From Deltaproteobacteria bacterium (GTDB taxonomy: Bacteria > Desulfobacterota > GWC2-55-46): a DNA stretch of 9,298 nucleotides. Under the pieces are notes generated by a model, which was given only the letters and a program-made list of their open reading frames with translations, was not told the origin of the DNA and did no database searches. This document shows, piece after piece, positions 1-6,491 of this stretch. The stretch covers positions 1 to 9,298 of the forward strand of contig JAKAIQ010000075.1 of assembly GCA_021825035.1 (NCBI GenBank), in the 5' to 3' direction. Within the stretch, counting starts at the first letter, position 1. Every line of letters begins with the position of its first letter. The position numbers were made by a program, and so were the translations under genes.

Positions 1-1
1 A

Positions 2-190
2 GGAACGAACGAAAACGCAAACGGCCTGGTCAGGCAATACTTCCCTAAAAACCATGACTTCAAAACCATAACCGACGAACAGATAAGCTTAGTCATGGAC
101 CGGCTAAACAACCGGCCAAGAAAAAAACTTGGATTCCTGACGCCGAAAGAAGTATTCTATAACCTTAAACCTGTTGCACTTGCAACTTGA
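2..190 (+). CDS. IS30-family transposase, C-terminal fragment
   Basis: This is the end of a DDE transposase that cuts and joins IS30-family elements. Only the last 62 codons are present, reading in from the left edge and stopping at TGA 188-190. Diagnostic stretches are GTNENANGLVRQYFPK near the start, which includes the conserved 'N-E-N-x-N-G-L-x-R' segment containing the catalytic Glu of the DDE triad, and MDRLNNRPRKKLGFLTP, the typical IS30 C-terminal signature, ending VALAT. The last codons lie within the terminal inverted repeat, as is common in this family. The reading frame overlaps the antiparallel hsdR frame by 26 bases. The family call is firm; whether the full element is active cannot be judged. 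Confidence 0.93.
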   Translation, partial: GTNENANGLVRQYFPKNHDFKTITDEQISLVMDRLNNRPRKKLGFLTPKEVFYNLKPVALAT

Positions 191-2492
191 ATCCGCGATA
201 TGCGTTAGGCTCTTCAATTAAAATATCCTTGCGGGATTTGCTTTTCTCCGAGAACATCTGGATTACCGTCTCAAGCTTCTCCTGCATTGCTTCAACGGCT
301 TTTGACTGAGCCTCTGTTGGGTCGCCCTTTCCACCCGAATCCGAGTAAAAAGATAAAGCCTTCTTGAGGTCTGAAGCGATTCCGAGATAATCAACAACGA
401 GTCCGCCTGGCTTATCAAGGAATACCCGGTTGACCCTCGCAATGGCCTGCATGAGGTTATGGCCCCGCATGGGCTTGTCGATATAGAGCGTGTGAAGACA
501 AGGAGCATCAAATCCCGTCAGCCACATATCGCGCACGATAACAAGCTTCAAGGGGTCAGCCGGGTCTTTCATCCTATCCGAAAGCGCCTTTCGCTGTGCC
601 TTAGTGGTATGCTGTTTCTGCATCACTGGCCCATCCGAACTGGCCGCCGTCATAACTACCTTGATTGCGCCCTTTGCCAAATCTTCATTATGCCACTCAG
701 GTCTAAGCGAGATAATTTCATTGTAAAGGTTTACCGCGATCCTTCGGCTCATGGCGACAATCATGCCTTTGCCATTAAATACCGTTTGTCTCTGCTCAAA
801 ATGATTGACGATGTCCCTTGCCAGATTTTTTATTCTTTCTTGATTGCCGACTATGGCTTCAAGTTTTGTCCATTTCGCCTTTGCCTTCTGATGTTCGGTT
901 AGCTCTTCAGTCTCATCAAGCTCTTCATCGAATTCTTTAATCAGGCGGTGGCCTTCCTCACTGAGGTTGACCTTAGCAAGGCGGCTCTCATAACAAATCT
1001 TAACCGTTGCACCGTCGGATACGGACTGTGCAATATCGTATATATCAACATACTGGCCAAAGACCTTCGGGGTGTTTACATCCGTCCCTTCTATGGGGGT
1101 TCCCGTAAAGCCAATATAAGTAGCATTAGGCAGGGCATCCCTCATATACTTGGCAAAGCCATACGCGATTCGCTTTCCGATTACCTCTTTGGTATTCGCG
1201 TCCTTTTCATCTACAAGTTTTGCATCAAAGCCATACTGCGTCCGGTGGGCTTCGTCGGCAATGACTACAATATTTTTCCTGTCCGAAAGCTGGTCGTATT
1301 CTGATTTTCCAGGTTCAGGCATAAATTTCTGAATGGTAGTGAAAACTATCCCGCCCGATGCCACTTTCAAAAGCTCTTTCAAGTGCTCGCGGTCTTTCGC
1401 CTGGACGGGTTCCTGTCTGAGTAACTGTCTTGATGCCGCGAAAGTATCAAAGAGCTGGTCATCAAGGTCATTTCTATCGGTTATGACAACCACGGTTGGG
1501 TTATGCAGTCTCTGCACGAGCTTTGCCGTGTAGAAAACCATTGATATTGATTTGCCGCTTCCCTGCGTATGCCAGACGACGCCGCCCTTACGGTCGCCTT
1601 CTTCCGATGAAGCCTTCAAGGTGCTTTCAACGGCTTTATTGACGGCATAATATTGATGATAGGCCGCAACCTTCTTCACGGTCTGAGCCTGCGTTATGCC
1701 CGTCTTGGGGTCTTCTTTTTTGGATTTCTCGAAGATGATAAAGTTCCTGACAATATCCAGCAGGGTTGCGGGATTAAGCATCCCCCTTAAAAGGGTTTCC
1801 ATTTGGGGAATAAATCGTGAAGCCTCTTTTCTTCCGTCGGCTGTTTTCCATGCCATAAACCGGCTTATATCGGATGAAACACTGCCAGCCTTGCACTCGT
1901 GGCCGTCCGAAATAACGCATATGGCGTTATAGGTAAACAGGCTTGGTATCGTTGCCTTGTATGTCTCTATCTGGTCAAAGGCTTTTTCTATGGTAGCGTT
2001 TTCATCCGCCGGATTTTTCAGTTCAATAAGGACAAGCGGAATCCCGTTGACGAAGAGAAGAATATCGGGCCGCTTGTTCTGGTTATTTTCGATTATCGTA
2101 TATTGATTGACTGCAAGGAATTCGTTTTCATCCGGGTTATCGAAATCTATTAACCAGACGTAATCATGCCTGTCATTGCCGTCAATTCTATACTGGACGG
2201 GAACGCCGTCCGTGAGGTATCTGTGAAAGGTTTCGTTGTTTGTAACCAGGTCGGGTGAATTTATGCGAAGGATAGAACGGAACGCCTGTTCTCGCGCGGA
2301 TTCGGGGACGTTTGGGTTAAGCTTCTGAATTGCGGCTTTCAGCCTGTCCGCCAAGAGAATATCGCTAAAGTCCCGTCTCTCCGGCTTATCGCCTTCGGGA
2401 GAAATATCCGGCCCGTAAAGATATTGGAAGCCCAAGCCTTCCAACTCTTCAATCGCGTATAGCTCTATGTCGCTTTCAGTAATTTTGCTCAT
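165..2492 (-). CDS. hsdR: Type I restriction enzyme R subunit, C-terminally truncated by an IS30 element
   Basis: HsdR is the ATP-dependent translocase and nuclease subunit that joins HsdM2-HsdS to cut unmethylated DNA. The 775-residue product has an N-terminal nuclease domain with D143 and the E157-L-K159 pair (the PD-ExK core), Walker A HTQGSGKS at 308-315, DEAH at 413-416, the TGTP motif at 463-466 and helicase motif VI QAIARVNRVF at 682-691. It then enters the start of the C-terminal helical region (YSDSGGKGDP, 716-725) and stops. Relatives are typically about 1000 residues, so some 230-270 residues appear to be missing. The final ten or so residues (GFKLQVQQV) and the TAA stop are read from the IS30 inverted repeat. 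The start is supported by AGGAAG seven to eight bases upstream. It is the last gene of the hsdM-hsdS-rhuM-hsdR operon. Nuclease and motor motifs are intact, but the part that docks to the methyltransferase is lost, so restriction is probably impaired; that is inference. Confidence 0.95.
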   Translation of the reverse strand: MSKITESDIELYAIEELEGLGFQYLYGPDISPEGDKPERRDFSDILLADRLKAAIQKLNPNVPESAREQAFRSILRINSPDLVTNNETFHRYLTDGVPVQYRIDGNDRHDYVWLIDFDNPDENEFLAVNQYTIIENNQNKRPDILLFVNGIPLVLIELKNPADENATIEKAFDQIETYKATIPSLFTYNAICVISDGHECKAGSVSSDISRFMAWKTADGRKEASRFIPQMETLLRGMLNPATLLDIVRNFIIFEKSKKEDPKTGITQAQTVKKVAAYHQYYAVNKAVESTLKASSEEGDRKGGVVWHTQGSGKSISMVFYTAKLVQRLHNPTVVVITDRNDLDDQLFDTFAASRQLLRQEPVQAKDREHLKELLKVASGGIVFTTIQKFMPEPGKSEYDQLSDRKNIVVIADEAHRTQYGFDAKLVDEKDANTKEVIGKRIAYGFAKYMRDALPNATYIGFTGTPIEGTDVNTPKVFGQYVDIYDIAQSVSDGATVKICYESRLAKVNLSEEGHRLIKEFDEELDETEELTEHQKAKAKWTKLEAIVGNQERIKNLARDIVNHFEQRQTVFNGKGMIVAMSRRIAVNLYNEIISLRPEWHNEDLAKGAIKVVMTAASSDGPVMQKQHTTKAQRKALSDRMKDPADPLKLVIVRDMWLTGFDAPCLHTLYIDKPMRGHNLMQAIARVNRVFLDKPGGLVVDYLGIASDLKKALSFYSDSGGKGDPTEAQSKAVEAMQEKLETVIQMFSEKSKSRKDILIEEPNAYRGFKLQVQQV
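171..197 (+). repeat. IS30-family right terminal inverted repeat
   Basis: The bases CTGTTGC (171-177) and TTGAATC (187-193) sit at the same spacing as in the E. coli IS30 terminal repeat as I recall it, and the repeat would end about four bases later. The transposase stop codon falls inside it. On the minus strand the same bases encode the last residues of the shortened HsdR (FKLQVQQV). The partner left repeat is not in the window. Confidence 0.65.
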
Positions 2493-2496
2493 CCGG

Positions 2497-2515
2497 CTTC
2501 CTGTTTATTTACAGG
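2497..2515 (-). promoter_or_regulatory. Small hairpin at the hsdR ribosome binding site
   Basis: Just upstream of the hsdR ATG the minus strand reads CCTGT-AAATAA-ACAGG, a 5-bp stem whose 3' arm supplies the AGG of the probable Shine-Dalgarno AGGAAG. It lies in the 31-base gap between rhuM and hsdR. It could lower hsdR translation unless ribosomes finishing rhuM are nearby, but the stem is short and may have no role. Confidence 0.3.
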
Positions 2516-2523
2516 GGGGAGGT

Positions 2524-3567
2524 TTACGCATCGTCCTTTTTCTTGCGCGGCTGTTTCTTGTGTTTGCCGATCATCTTCTTTACTTCCTTGTCAAAATCGC
2601 TCTCATATTCCCGATCTTGTATAACCCGTAACTTTTCGTACTCTGCTTCTGCAAGCCTCTTGGCTACTTCGTGACGTACCTTGCCGGGATTGTTCAAGAC
2701 CTCATAGTCATTAAATTCCAGGAAACCGTCGAGCCTTTTCACCCAGTCTTTCATTTTCATACTTATATGCCGCTCAGCTTGATTCTCTGCATAATCAAGG
2801 TACATTGAAACTATTCTTTCAAGCTCTTTTATTTCTTTTTCAAAAAGGTAATTTTTTGCAACAGATACGTCCTCTTTCATGATTTTGCCGCCCGGTGAAT
2901 TCTTCCATGTTTGCAGGCCCATGTTTGGCTTTTTAGCGTCCGCCCGCCCTGCCACTATCTCTGCGGCTGTCTTTCCGGTTATTGCCCAATGAAGCTTGTT
3001 CTGGACCGTCATAAAGAAAGTTTTGGTTATATCGGCATCCTTGTCATAATCAATGCTGCATTGCTGGTATATGTCAGTAATTTTCTGGTAGAAGCGTCTT
3101 TCACTTGCCCGTATTTCCCGTATGCGCTCAAGTAGTTCATCGAAGTAATCCTTGCCGAAGCGTTTTCCCTGCTTGAGCCGTTCATCGTCCAGGACGAACC
3201 CTTTGACGATAAATTCTTTAAGCGTTTTTGTGGCCCACACGCGGAACTGTGTCGCCTGGTAGCTGTTCACACGGTATCCGACGGCTATTATTGCGTCCAG
3301 GTTATAGAGGTTGGTCAGGTAGTTTTTCCCGTCATCGGCAGTTACTCGAATTTTTCGAGTAACTGCATCTTCTTGTAATTCTTGGCTTTTAAATATTTCT
3401 TTAAGATGATACGTAATTGTATGGGATTCAACCCCAAACAGTTCCGCCATACGCTTCTGGCTAAGCCAGAAGGTCTCGCCGCCAAAGAGCACCTCGATGC
3501 GGATATTGCCGTCTGGCGAGGCGTAAAATATTATGTCCGAAAATCGGGGTGTCAGTTCGCCGCTCAT
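2524..3567 (-). CDS. rhuM: RhuM-family protein inside the type I RM operon
   Basis: This 347-residue protein belongs to the virulence RhuM family, named from a Salmonella pathogenicity island and often found between hsdS and hsdR. Its molecular function is not established. Visible features are an N-terminal helix-turn-helix-like segment around 34-60 (WLSQKRMAELFGV), the family core YNLDAIIAVGYRVNS at 88-102, VWATKTLKEFIVKGFVLDDE at 110-129, a middle segment with NKLHWAITGKTAAEI at 190-204 and KPNMGLQTWK at 213-222, and a very basic C-terminus (KKQPRKKKDD). The HTH and basic tail suggest DNA binding. It starts 14 bases after the hsdS stop with a weak purine-rich site (GAGAAAAAG), so translational coupling is likely. 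It looks complete. DinD-like and Bro-N proteins share parts of this architecture, but the full-length pattern fits RhuM best. Confidence 0.9.
   Translation of the reverse strand: MSGELTPRFSDIIFYASPDGNIRIEVLFGGETFWLSQKRMAELFGVESHTITYHLKEIFKSQELQEDAVTRKIRVTADDGKNYLTNLYNLDAIIAVGYRVNSYQATQFRVWATKTLKEFIVKGFVLDDERLKQGKRFGKDYFDELLERIREIRASERRFYQKITDIYQQCSIDYDKDADITKTFFMTVQNKLHWAITGKTAAEIVAGRADAKKPNMGLQTWKNSPGGKIMKEDVSVAKNYLFEKEIKELERIVSMYLDYAENQAERHISMKMKDWVKRLDGFLEFNDYEVLNNPGKVRHEVAKRLAEAEYEKLRVIQDREYESDFDKEVKKMIGKHKKQPRKKKDDA
3338..3366. repeat. Perfect 13-bp inverted repeat within rhuM
   Basis: The arms GCAGTTACTCGAA (3338-3350) and TTCGAGTAACTGC (3354-3366) are exact reverse complements separated by three bases. 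The palindrome lies in the rhuM reading frame, where it encodes AVTRKIRVTA just before the conserved YNLDAII core. No U-tract follows on either strand, so it is not a simple terminator. A protein-binding site, an mRNA hairpin and coincidence are all possible. Confidence 0.85.
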
Positions 3568-3581
3568 AGTCTTTTTCTCGT

Positions 3582-4730
3582 TTAGTATACCCGTATCTCT
3601 CCGCTCATCAGCTTCGGGAGTAGCATATCCCGTAAGCGGCTGAGTGTGCGGATTTGAATTGTATTTTTGAAAATTTTCTCATCAAGTGGGCTTGCCTCTG
3701 CCTTAAACTTTTTGATTAATTCTTTTGGCGGTATAGTATTTTCAAGTTTTTTAAAATCATCCTTCCCGATAGAACCGAATACCGTCCCGTTGTCCTCAAA
3801 TTGTTTAATCTGAGCCATCAATGATTTCATTTTATAATACGTATAAGTATGATAAGTAGAATTATGCTTATAACGAAATGCCGCAACACCACGGCCAAGA
3901 CAACAATCCTCAATTGCCAAATTCATATCACCTACTGGTGCTCTTACGCTCACCAATGTTTCAAATTTTTTTGCATACCGTTTAGGCTCAGTCGTGTAAA
4001 CTCTGGCATCGGGAAATCTGAATCCAAAATCCGTCCTTCCCTGAAAGAATATGATACCGTTACCGTCTTCGTTAAATGATGAACCCGGCGGCGACTGTCC
4101 CATTGTAAAATCGAATTCATCCCCCAGCTTCCCCGTCTCCCAGCCCTCTTCCGCCCCTTCCACAAACCACTGCCTGAAAAGCGTCTCCGCCAGCGCCTCA
4201 AGCGTCTTGTTCTGGCGGGTCAGCAGGTCTATCTTATCGTCAAGGCTGCTGAGGACGGAGGCGATGGATTGCTGTTCTGGCAAGGGCGGCAGTGGAATAT
4301 CCAGTTCAGAAATAACATTTGGCGTGATTGAGGGATATGCAGTTGTTGAGCCTTCGGCTACTATATCCAAATAATTTGTAATCTCGTCTTGAGTCAAGTA
4401 GTAATACAAAAAGTAAGGGTTAATTGTGTCTTTACATGTTATTACTGCAAACCCTGTTGAAACTACAGTATTTGGATTGACGCTATTCATAATCGCATAA
4501 TGTCTTTGAATAGGCCTCACGGTAGATATAATTATGTCGCCTTTCGATACAAGTCTCTTTGCCCTACTTGGTGCTTTCTCGATTTCCACGTATTCAAAGC
4601 TTTCTATCTTACCCCTTGTAACTGAGCCAGTATCAAGATATTCGATTATTTTATGCGGGTAATGTTTATCAATACTCCGTTGATTAATAGAAACCAAATC
4701 ATTAAGCTTCTGTTCTTTCCACTCACCCAT
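3582..4730 (-). CDS. hsdS: Type I restriction-modification specificity subunit S
   Basis: HsdS selects the bipartite DNA target of the type I enzyme through two target recognition domains (TRDs). The 382-residue protein has the standard layout: TRD1 over about 1-150, a conserved spacer helix from about 148 (PPLPEQQSIASVLSSLDDKI) to QWFVE, TRD2 over about 195-340, and a C-terminal conserved helix ending SRLRDMLLPKLMSGEIRV. Two half-sites are therefore expected. The ATG overlaps the hsdM stop by eight bases (ATGGGTGA), indicating translational coupling, with GGCGG just upstream. The TRD-coding parts are visibly richer in A+T than the conserved linker (about 4080-4280), as expected when TRDs are exchanged between alleles. 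The gene appears intact; the target sequence cannot be deduced from the protein by eye. Confidence 0.95.
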   Translation of the reverse strand: MGEWKEQKLNDLVSINQRSIDKHYPHKIIEYLDTGSVTRGKIESFEYVEIEKAPSRAKRLVSKGDIIISTVRPIQRHYAIMNSVNPNTVVSTGFAVITCKDTINPYFLYYYLTQDEITNYLDIVAEGSTTAYPSITPNVISELDIPLPPLPEQQSIASVLSSLDDKIDLLTRQNKTLEALAETLFRQWFVEGAEEGWETGKLGDEFDFTMGQSPPGSSFNEDGNGIIFFQGRTDFGFRFPDARVYTTEPKRYAKKFETLVSVRAPVGDMNLAIEDCCLGRGVAAFRYKHNSTYHTYTYYKMKSLMAQIKQFEDNGTVFGSIGKDDFKKLENTIPPKELIKKFKAEASPLDEKIFKNTIQIRTLSRLRDMLLPKLMSGEIRVY

Positions 4731-6336
4731 TTCCGCCCGCCTTCAAACTGATTTTCGCAATACTCTCCTGAATCCGCTTATTAAGCTTCGCCTCCTCCGC
4801 GATCTGCCCCTCAAGCTCAGCCTTCAATGCCCCGAACCTCTCCGCGAAATTGAAATCGTCCTCGTCGTCCGGCAAGCCGATATACCTGCCCGGCGTCAGG
4901 ACGTAACCCTTATCCCGGACTTCATCAATGGACGCCGATTTGCAAAAGCCTTGAACGTCCTGGTATCCGTTATCTATATTTCGCCACTTGTGATACGTCC
5001 CGGCGACAAGGGAAATATCCTCGTCCGATAAGTTCCGGTTCCGGCGGTTAATCAGATAGCCCATGTTGCGGGCATCGATAAACAGGATTTGGCCCTTGCG
5101 CTTCTGCTTGTTTCGGCTTAGGAACCAAAGACAGGCGGGAATTTGGGTATTAAGGAAAAGCTTTGTCGGAAGGTTTATGATGCAATCAATTATGTCCTTC
5201 TCAATCATCGCCTTTCTAATCTCGCCCTCGTTATTTGTCTTTGTGGTAAGCGAACCCTTTGCCAGGATGAAACCCGCATGTCCGGTCGGGGCAAGGTGAT
5301 AAATGAAATGCTGAATCCAGGCGTAATTCGCATTTGCGGGCGGCGGGGGAAGTTTCAGGCCCAGGACATTCCAACGGGCGTCATCCCGAAGGAGTTCACC
5401 GCTCCAATCACTATCGTTAAAAGGCGGGTTCGCAAGGATAAAATCGGCCTTCAAGTCCTTGTGCATGTCGTTGAGAAAGGAACCCTCGTTATTCCACCGG
5501 ACGTTACTACTGTCTATCCCTCGAATGGCGAGGTTCATTTTTGCCAGACGCCATGTAGTCTGGTTGCTTTCCTGCCCGAATATAGATATACGGTCACCGG
5601 GATTAATGGCTAATACTTTTTTGCTGTTTCCGTTCTTTTTCTTGTAGTGGTCTTGATGCGCTTTAACAAATTTTTCGCTTTGGACAAACATCCCGCCGGA
5701 ACCGCAACATGGGTCAAAGACCTGGCCATCGTAAGGCTCAAGCATCTCTACAAGGAGCTTTACCACGCTGGCCGGGGTATAGAACTGGCCGCCCTTCTTC
5801 CCTTCGGCCATAGCAAATTCGCCAAGAAAATACTCAAACACCTTACCCAAAAGGTCTTTGCCTTTATGCTCTTTACTCCGCAATCCGGCATTGCTTATTA
5901 GATCTATCAAACCGCCCAAACTCTGCTTGTCCAGCTTCTCTTGAGCATATACCTTTGGCAGAACGCCTCGCAAGGAAGGGTTGTCTTTCTCAATAGCGTC
6001 CATTGCCTCATCTACATCCTTGCCGATGGTGGGGAGTTTCGCCCGGCCCTGCAACCATTCCCAACGGGCAGAAGGCGGGACATAGAAGACTTTTTCGGCG
6101 GTATATTCGTTCTTGTCTTCCGGGTTGGCCCCTTCATACTCGCCCTTGCCGTCTTTTAACTTTTGGTAAAGCTCATTAAAGGCTTCTGAAATATACTTAA
6201 GAAAAATCAGACCGGAAACGACATGCTTATACTCGGCGGCATCCATATTTTTGCGCAGTTTATCAGCCGCCTTCCAAAGCTGTTTTTCAAGCGGTTCCTC
6301 AGTCTGGCTTTTTGTATCTTTTGGAATACGGGGCAT
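4723..6336 (-). CDS. hsdM: Type I restriction-modification DNA methyltransferase subunit M
   Basis: HsdM transfers a methyl group from S-adenosylmethionine to adenine N6 within the site chosen by HsdS. Counting from the ATG at 6336 (MPRIPKDTK), the product has 537 residues. It has an N-terminal helical HsdM_N domain (EKQLWKAADKLR, GLIFLKYIS), the segment GQFYTPASVVKLL at 183-195, the SAM-binding motif I DPCCGSGG at 208-215 and the catalytic motif IV NPPF at 303-306. Length and motifs are those of a complete N6-adenine methyltransferase. I chose 6336 rather than the in-frame GTG at 6363 because GGAGAGAG lies just upstream and the GTG sits inside a terminator stem. It is the first gene of the operon, and its stop overlaps the hsdS start. 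Expression must pass the intrinsic terminator immediately upstream, so attenuation is likely. Confidence 0.96.
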   Translation of the reverse strand: MPRIPKDTKSQTEEPLEKQLWKAADKLRKNMDAAEYKHVVSGLIFLKYISEAFNELYQKLKDGKGEYEGANPEDKNEYTAEKVFYVPPSARWEWLQGRAKLPTIGKDVDEAMDAIEKDNPSLRGVLPKVYAQEKLDKQSLGGLIDLISNAGLRSKEHKGKDLLGKVFEYFLGEFAMAEGKKGGQFYTPASVVKLLVEMLEPYDGQVFDPCCGSGGMFVQSEKFVKAHQDHYKKKNGNSKKVLAINPGDRISIFGQESNQTTWRLAKMNLAIRGIDSSNVRWNNEGSFLNDMHKDLKADFILANPPFNDSDWSGELLRDDARWNVLGLKLPPPPANANYAWIQHFIYHLAPTGHAGFILAKGSLTTKTNNEGEIRKAMIEKDIIDCIINLPTKLFLNTQIPACLWFLSRNKQKRKGQILFIDARNMGYLINRRNRNLSDEDISLVAGTYHKWRNIDNGYQDVQGFCKSASIDEVRDKGYVLTPGRYIGLPDDEDDFNFAERFGALKAELEGQIAEEAKLNKRIQESIAKISLKAGGNG

Positions 6337-6448
6337 ACTCTCTCCGATAAAATAAAAGCCCACCTTTGAGAGGTGGGCTAACCACGTAAAACCTTAACGC
6401 CCCAAAAGCTCAAAGGTCGTGGTGCTAAATAGGAATTCCAGATAAATC
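6337..6448 (-). promoter_or_regulatory. Structured hsdM leader with alternative hairpins (putative attenuator or riboswitch)
   Basis: From the predicted start near 6448 the leader RNA can form three competing structures. Hairpin P1 pairs 6423-6418 with 6386-6381 (ACCACG/CGUGGU) and 6417-6413 with 6395-6391 (ACCUU/AAGGU), leaving a UUUA bulge. A perfect 9-bp antiterminator pairs 6417-6409 (ACCUUUGAG) with 6370-6362 (CUCAAAGGU). The terminator hairpin uses 6379-6371 with 6365-6357. The antiterminator uses bases needed by both P1 and the terminator. In addition, GGGC in the P1 loop (6402-6399) could pair with GCCC of the terminator 5' arm. No ATG-initiated leader peptide is present, so a ligand, protein or RNA signal is more likely than ribosome-stalling control. 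I do not recognise the sequence as a named riboswitch class. Regulation is inferred from structure alone. Confidence 0.55.
6350..6379 (-). terminator. Intrinsic terminator in the hsdM leader
   Basis: On the minus strand a perfect 9-bp stem AGCCCACCU/AGGUGGGCU (6379-6371 and 6365-6357) with a 5-base loop is followed directly by UUUAUUUUAU. It ends only about 13 bases before the hsdM start codon. It lies downstream of both the integrase stop and the predicted hsdM promoter, so it could end integrase transcripts and also attenuate hsdM. There is no matching T-tract in the plus direction. Confidence 0.85.
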
Positions 6449-6454
6449 AGCGAT

Positions 6455-6483
6455 ATACTATCCTAACGGGAATCTCCGGTCAA
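6455..6483 (-). promoter_or_regulatory. Predicted sigma-70 promoter of the hsdM operon
   Basis: On the minus strand TTGACC (6483-6478, five of six consensus bases) is separated by exactly 17 bases from TAGTAT (6460-6455, four of six). Transcription would begin near 6448 and produce a leader of about 110 nt ahead of hsdM. The -35 box starts only nine bases after the integrase stop codon. No other promoter can lie between the terminator and hsdM because only about 13 bases remain there. Confidence 0.6.
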
Positions 6484-6491
6484 GCAATTCC

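Larger units (their letters stand above)
1..197 (+). mobile_element. Right end of an IS30-family insertion sequence
   Basis: The left edge of the window holds the C-terminal part of an IS30-type transposase followed at once by a sequence matching the terminal inverted repeat layout of IS30 (CTGTTGC, a short spacer, TTGAATC, then a few bases). By analogy with the IS30 right end as I remember it, the element stops near 197. The rest of the IS is outside the window. It lies inside the 3' part of hsdR on the opposite strand and has truncated that gene. The exact boundary needs the left end of the IS or an uninterrupted relative. Confidence 0.8.

Noticed and set aside
5143..5613. A 156-codon plus-strand open frame
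   Set aside because: It is antisense to the conserved catalytic region of hsdM and has no recognisable motif.
6337..6363. In-frame GTG at 6363 as the hsdM start
   Set aside because: It lies inside the 3' arm of the terminator hairpin with no good ribosome site; the ATG at 6336 has GGAGAGAG just upstream and gives the usual HsdM N-terminus.
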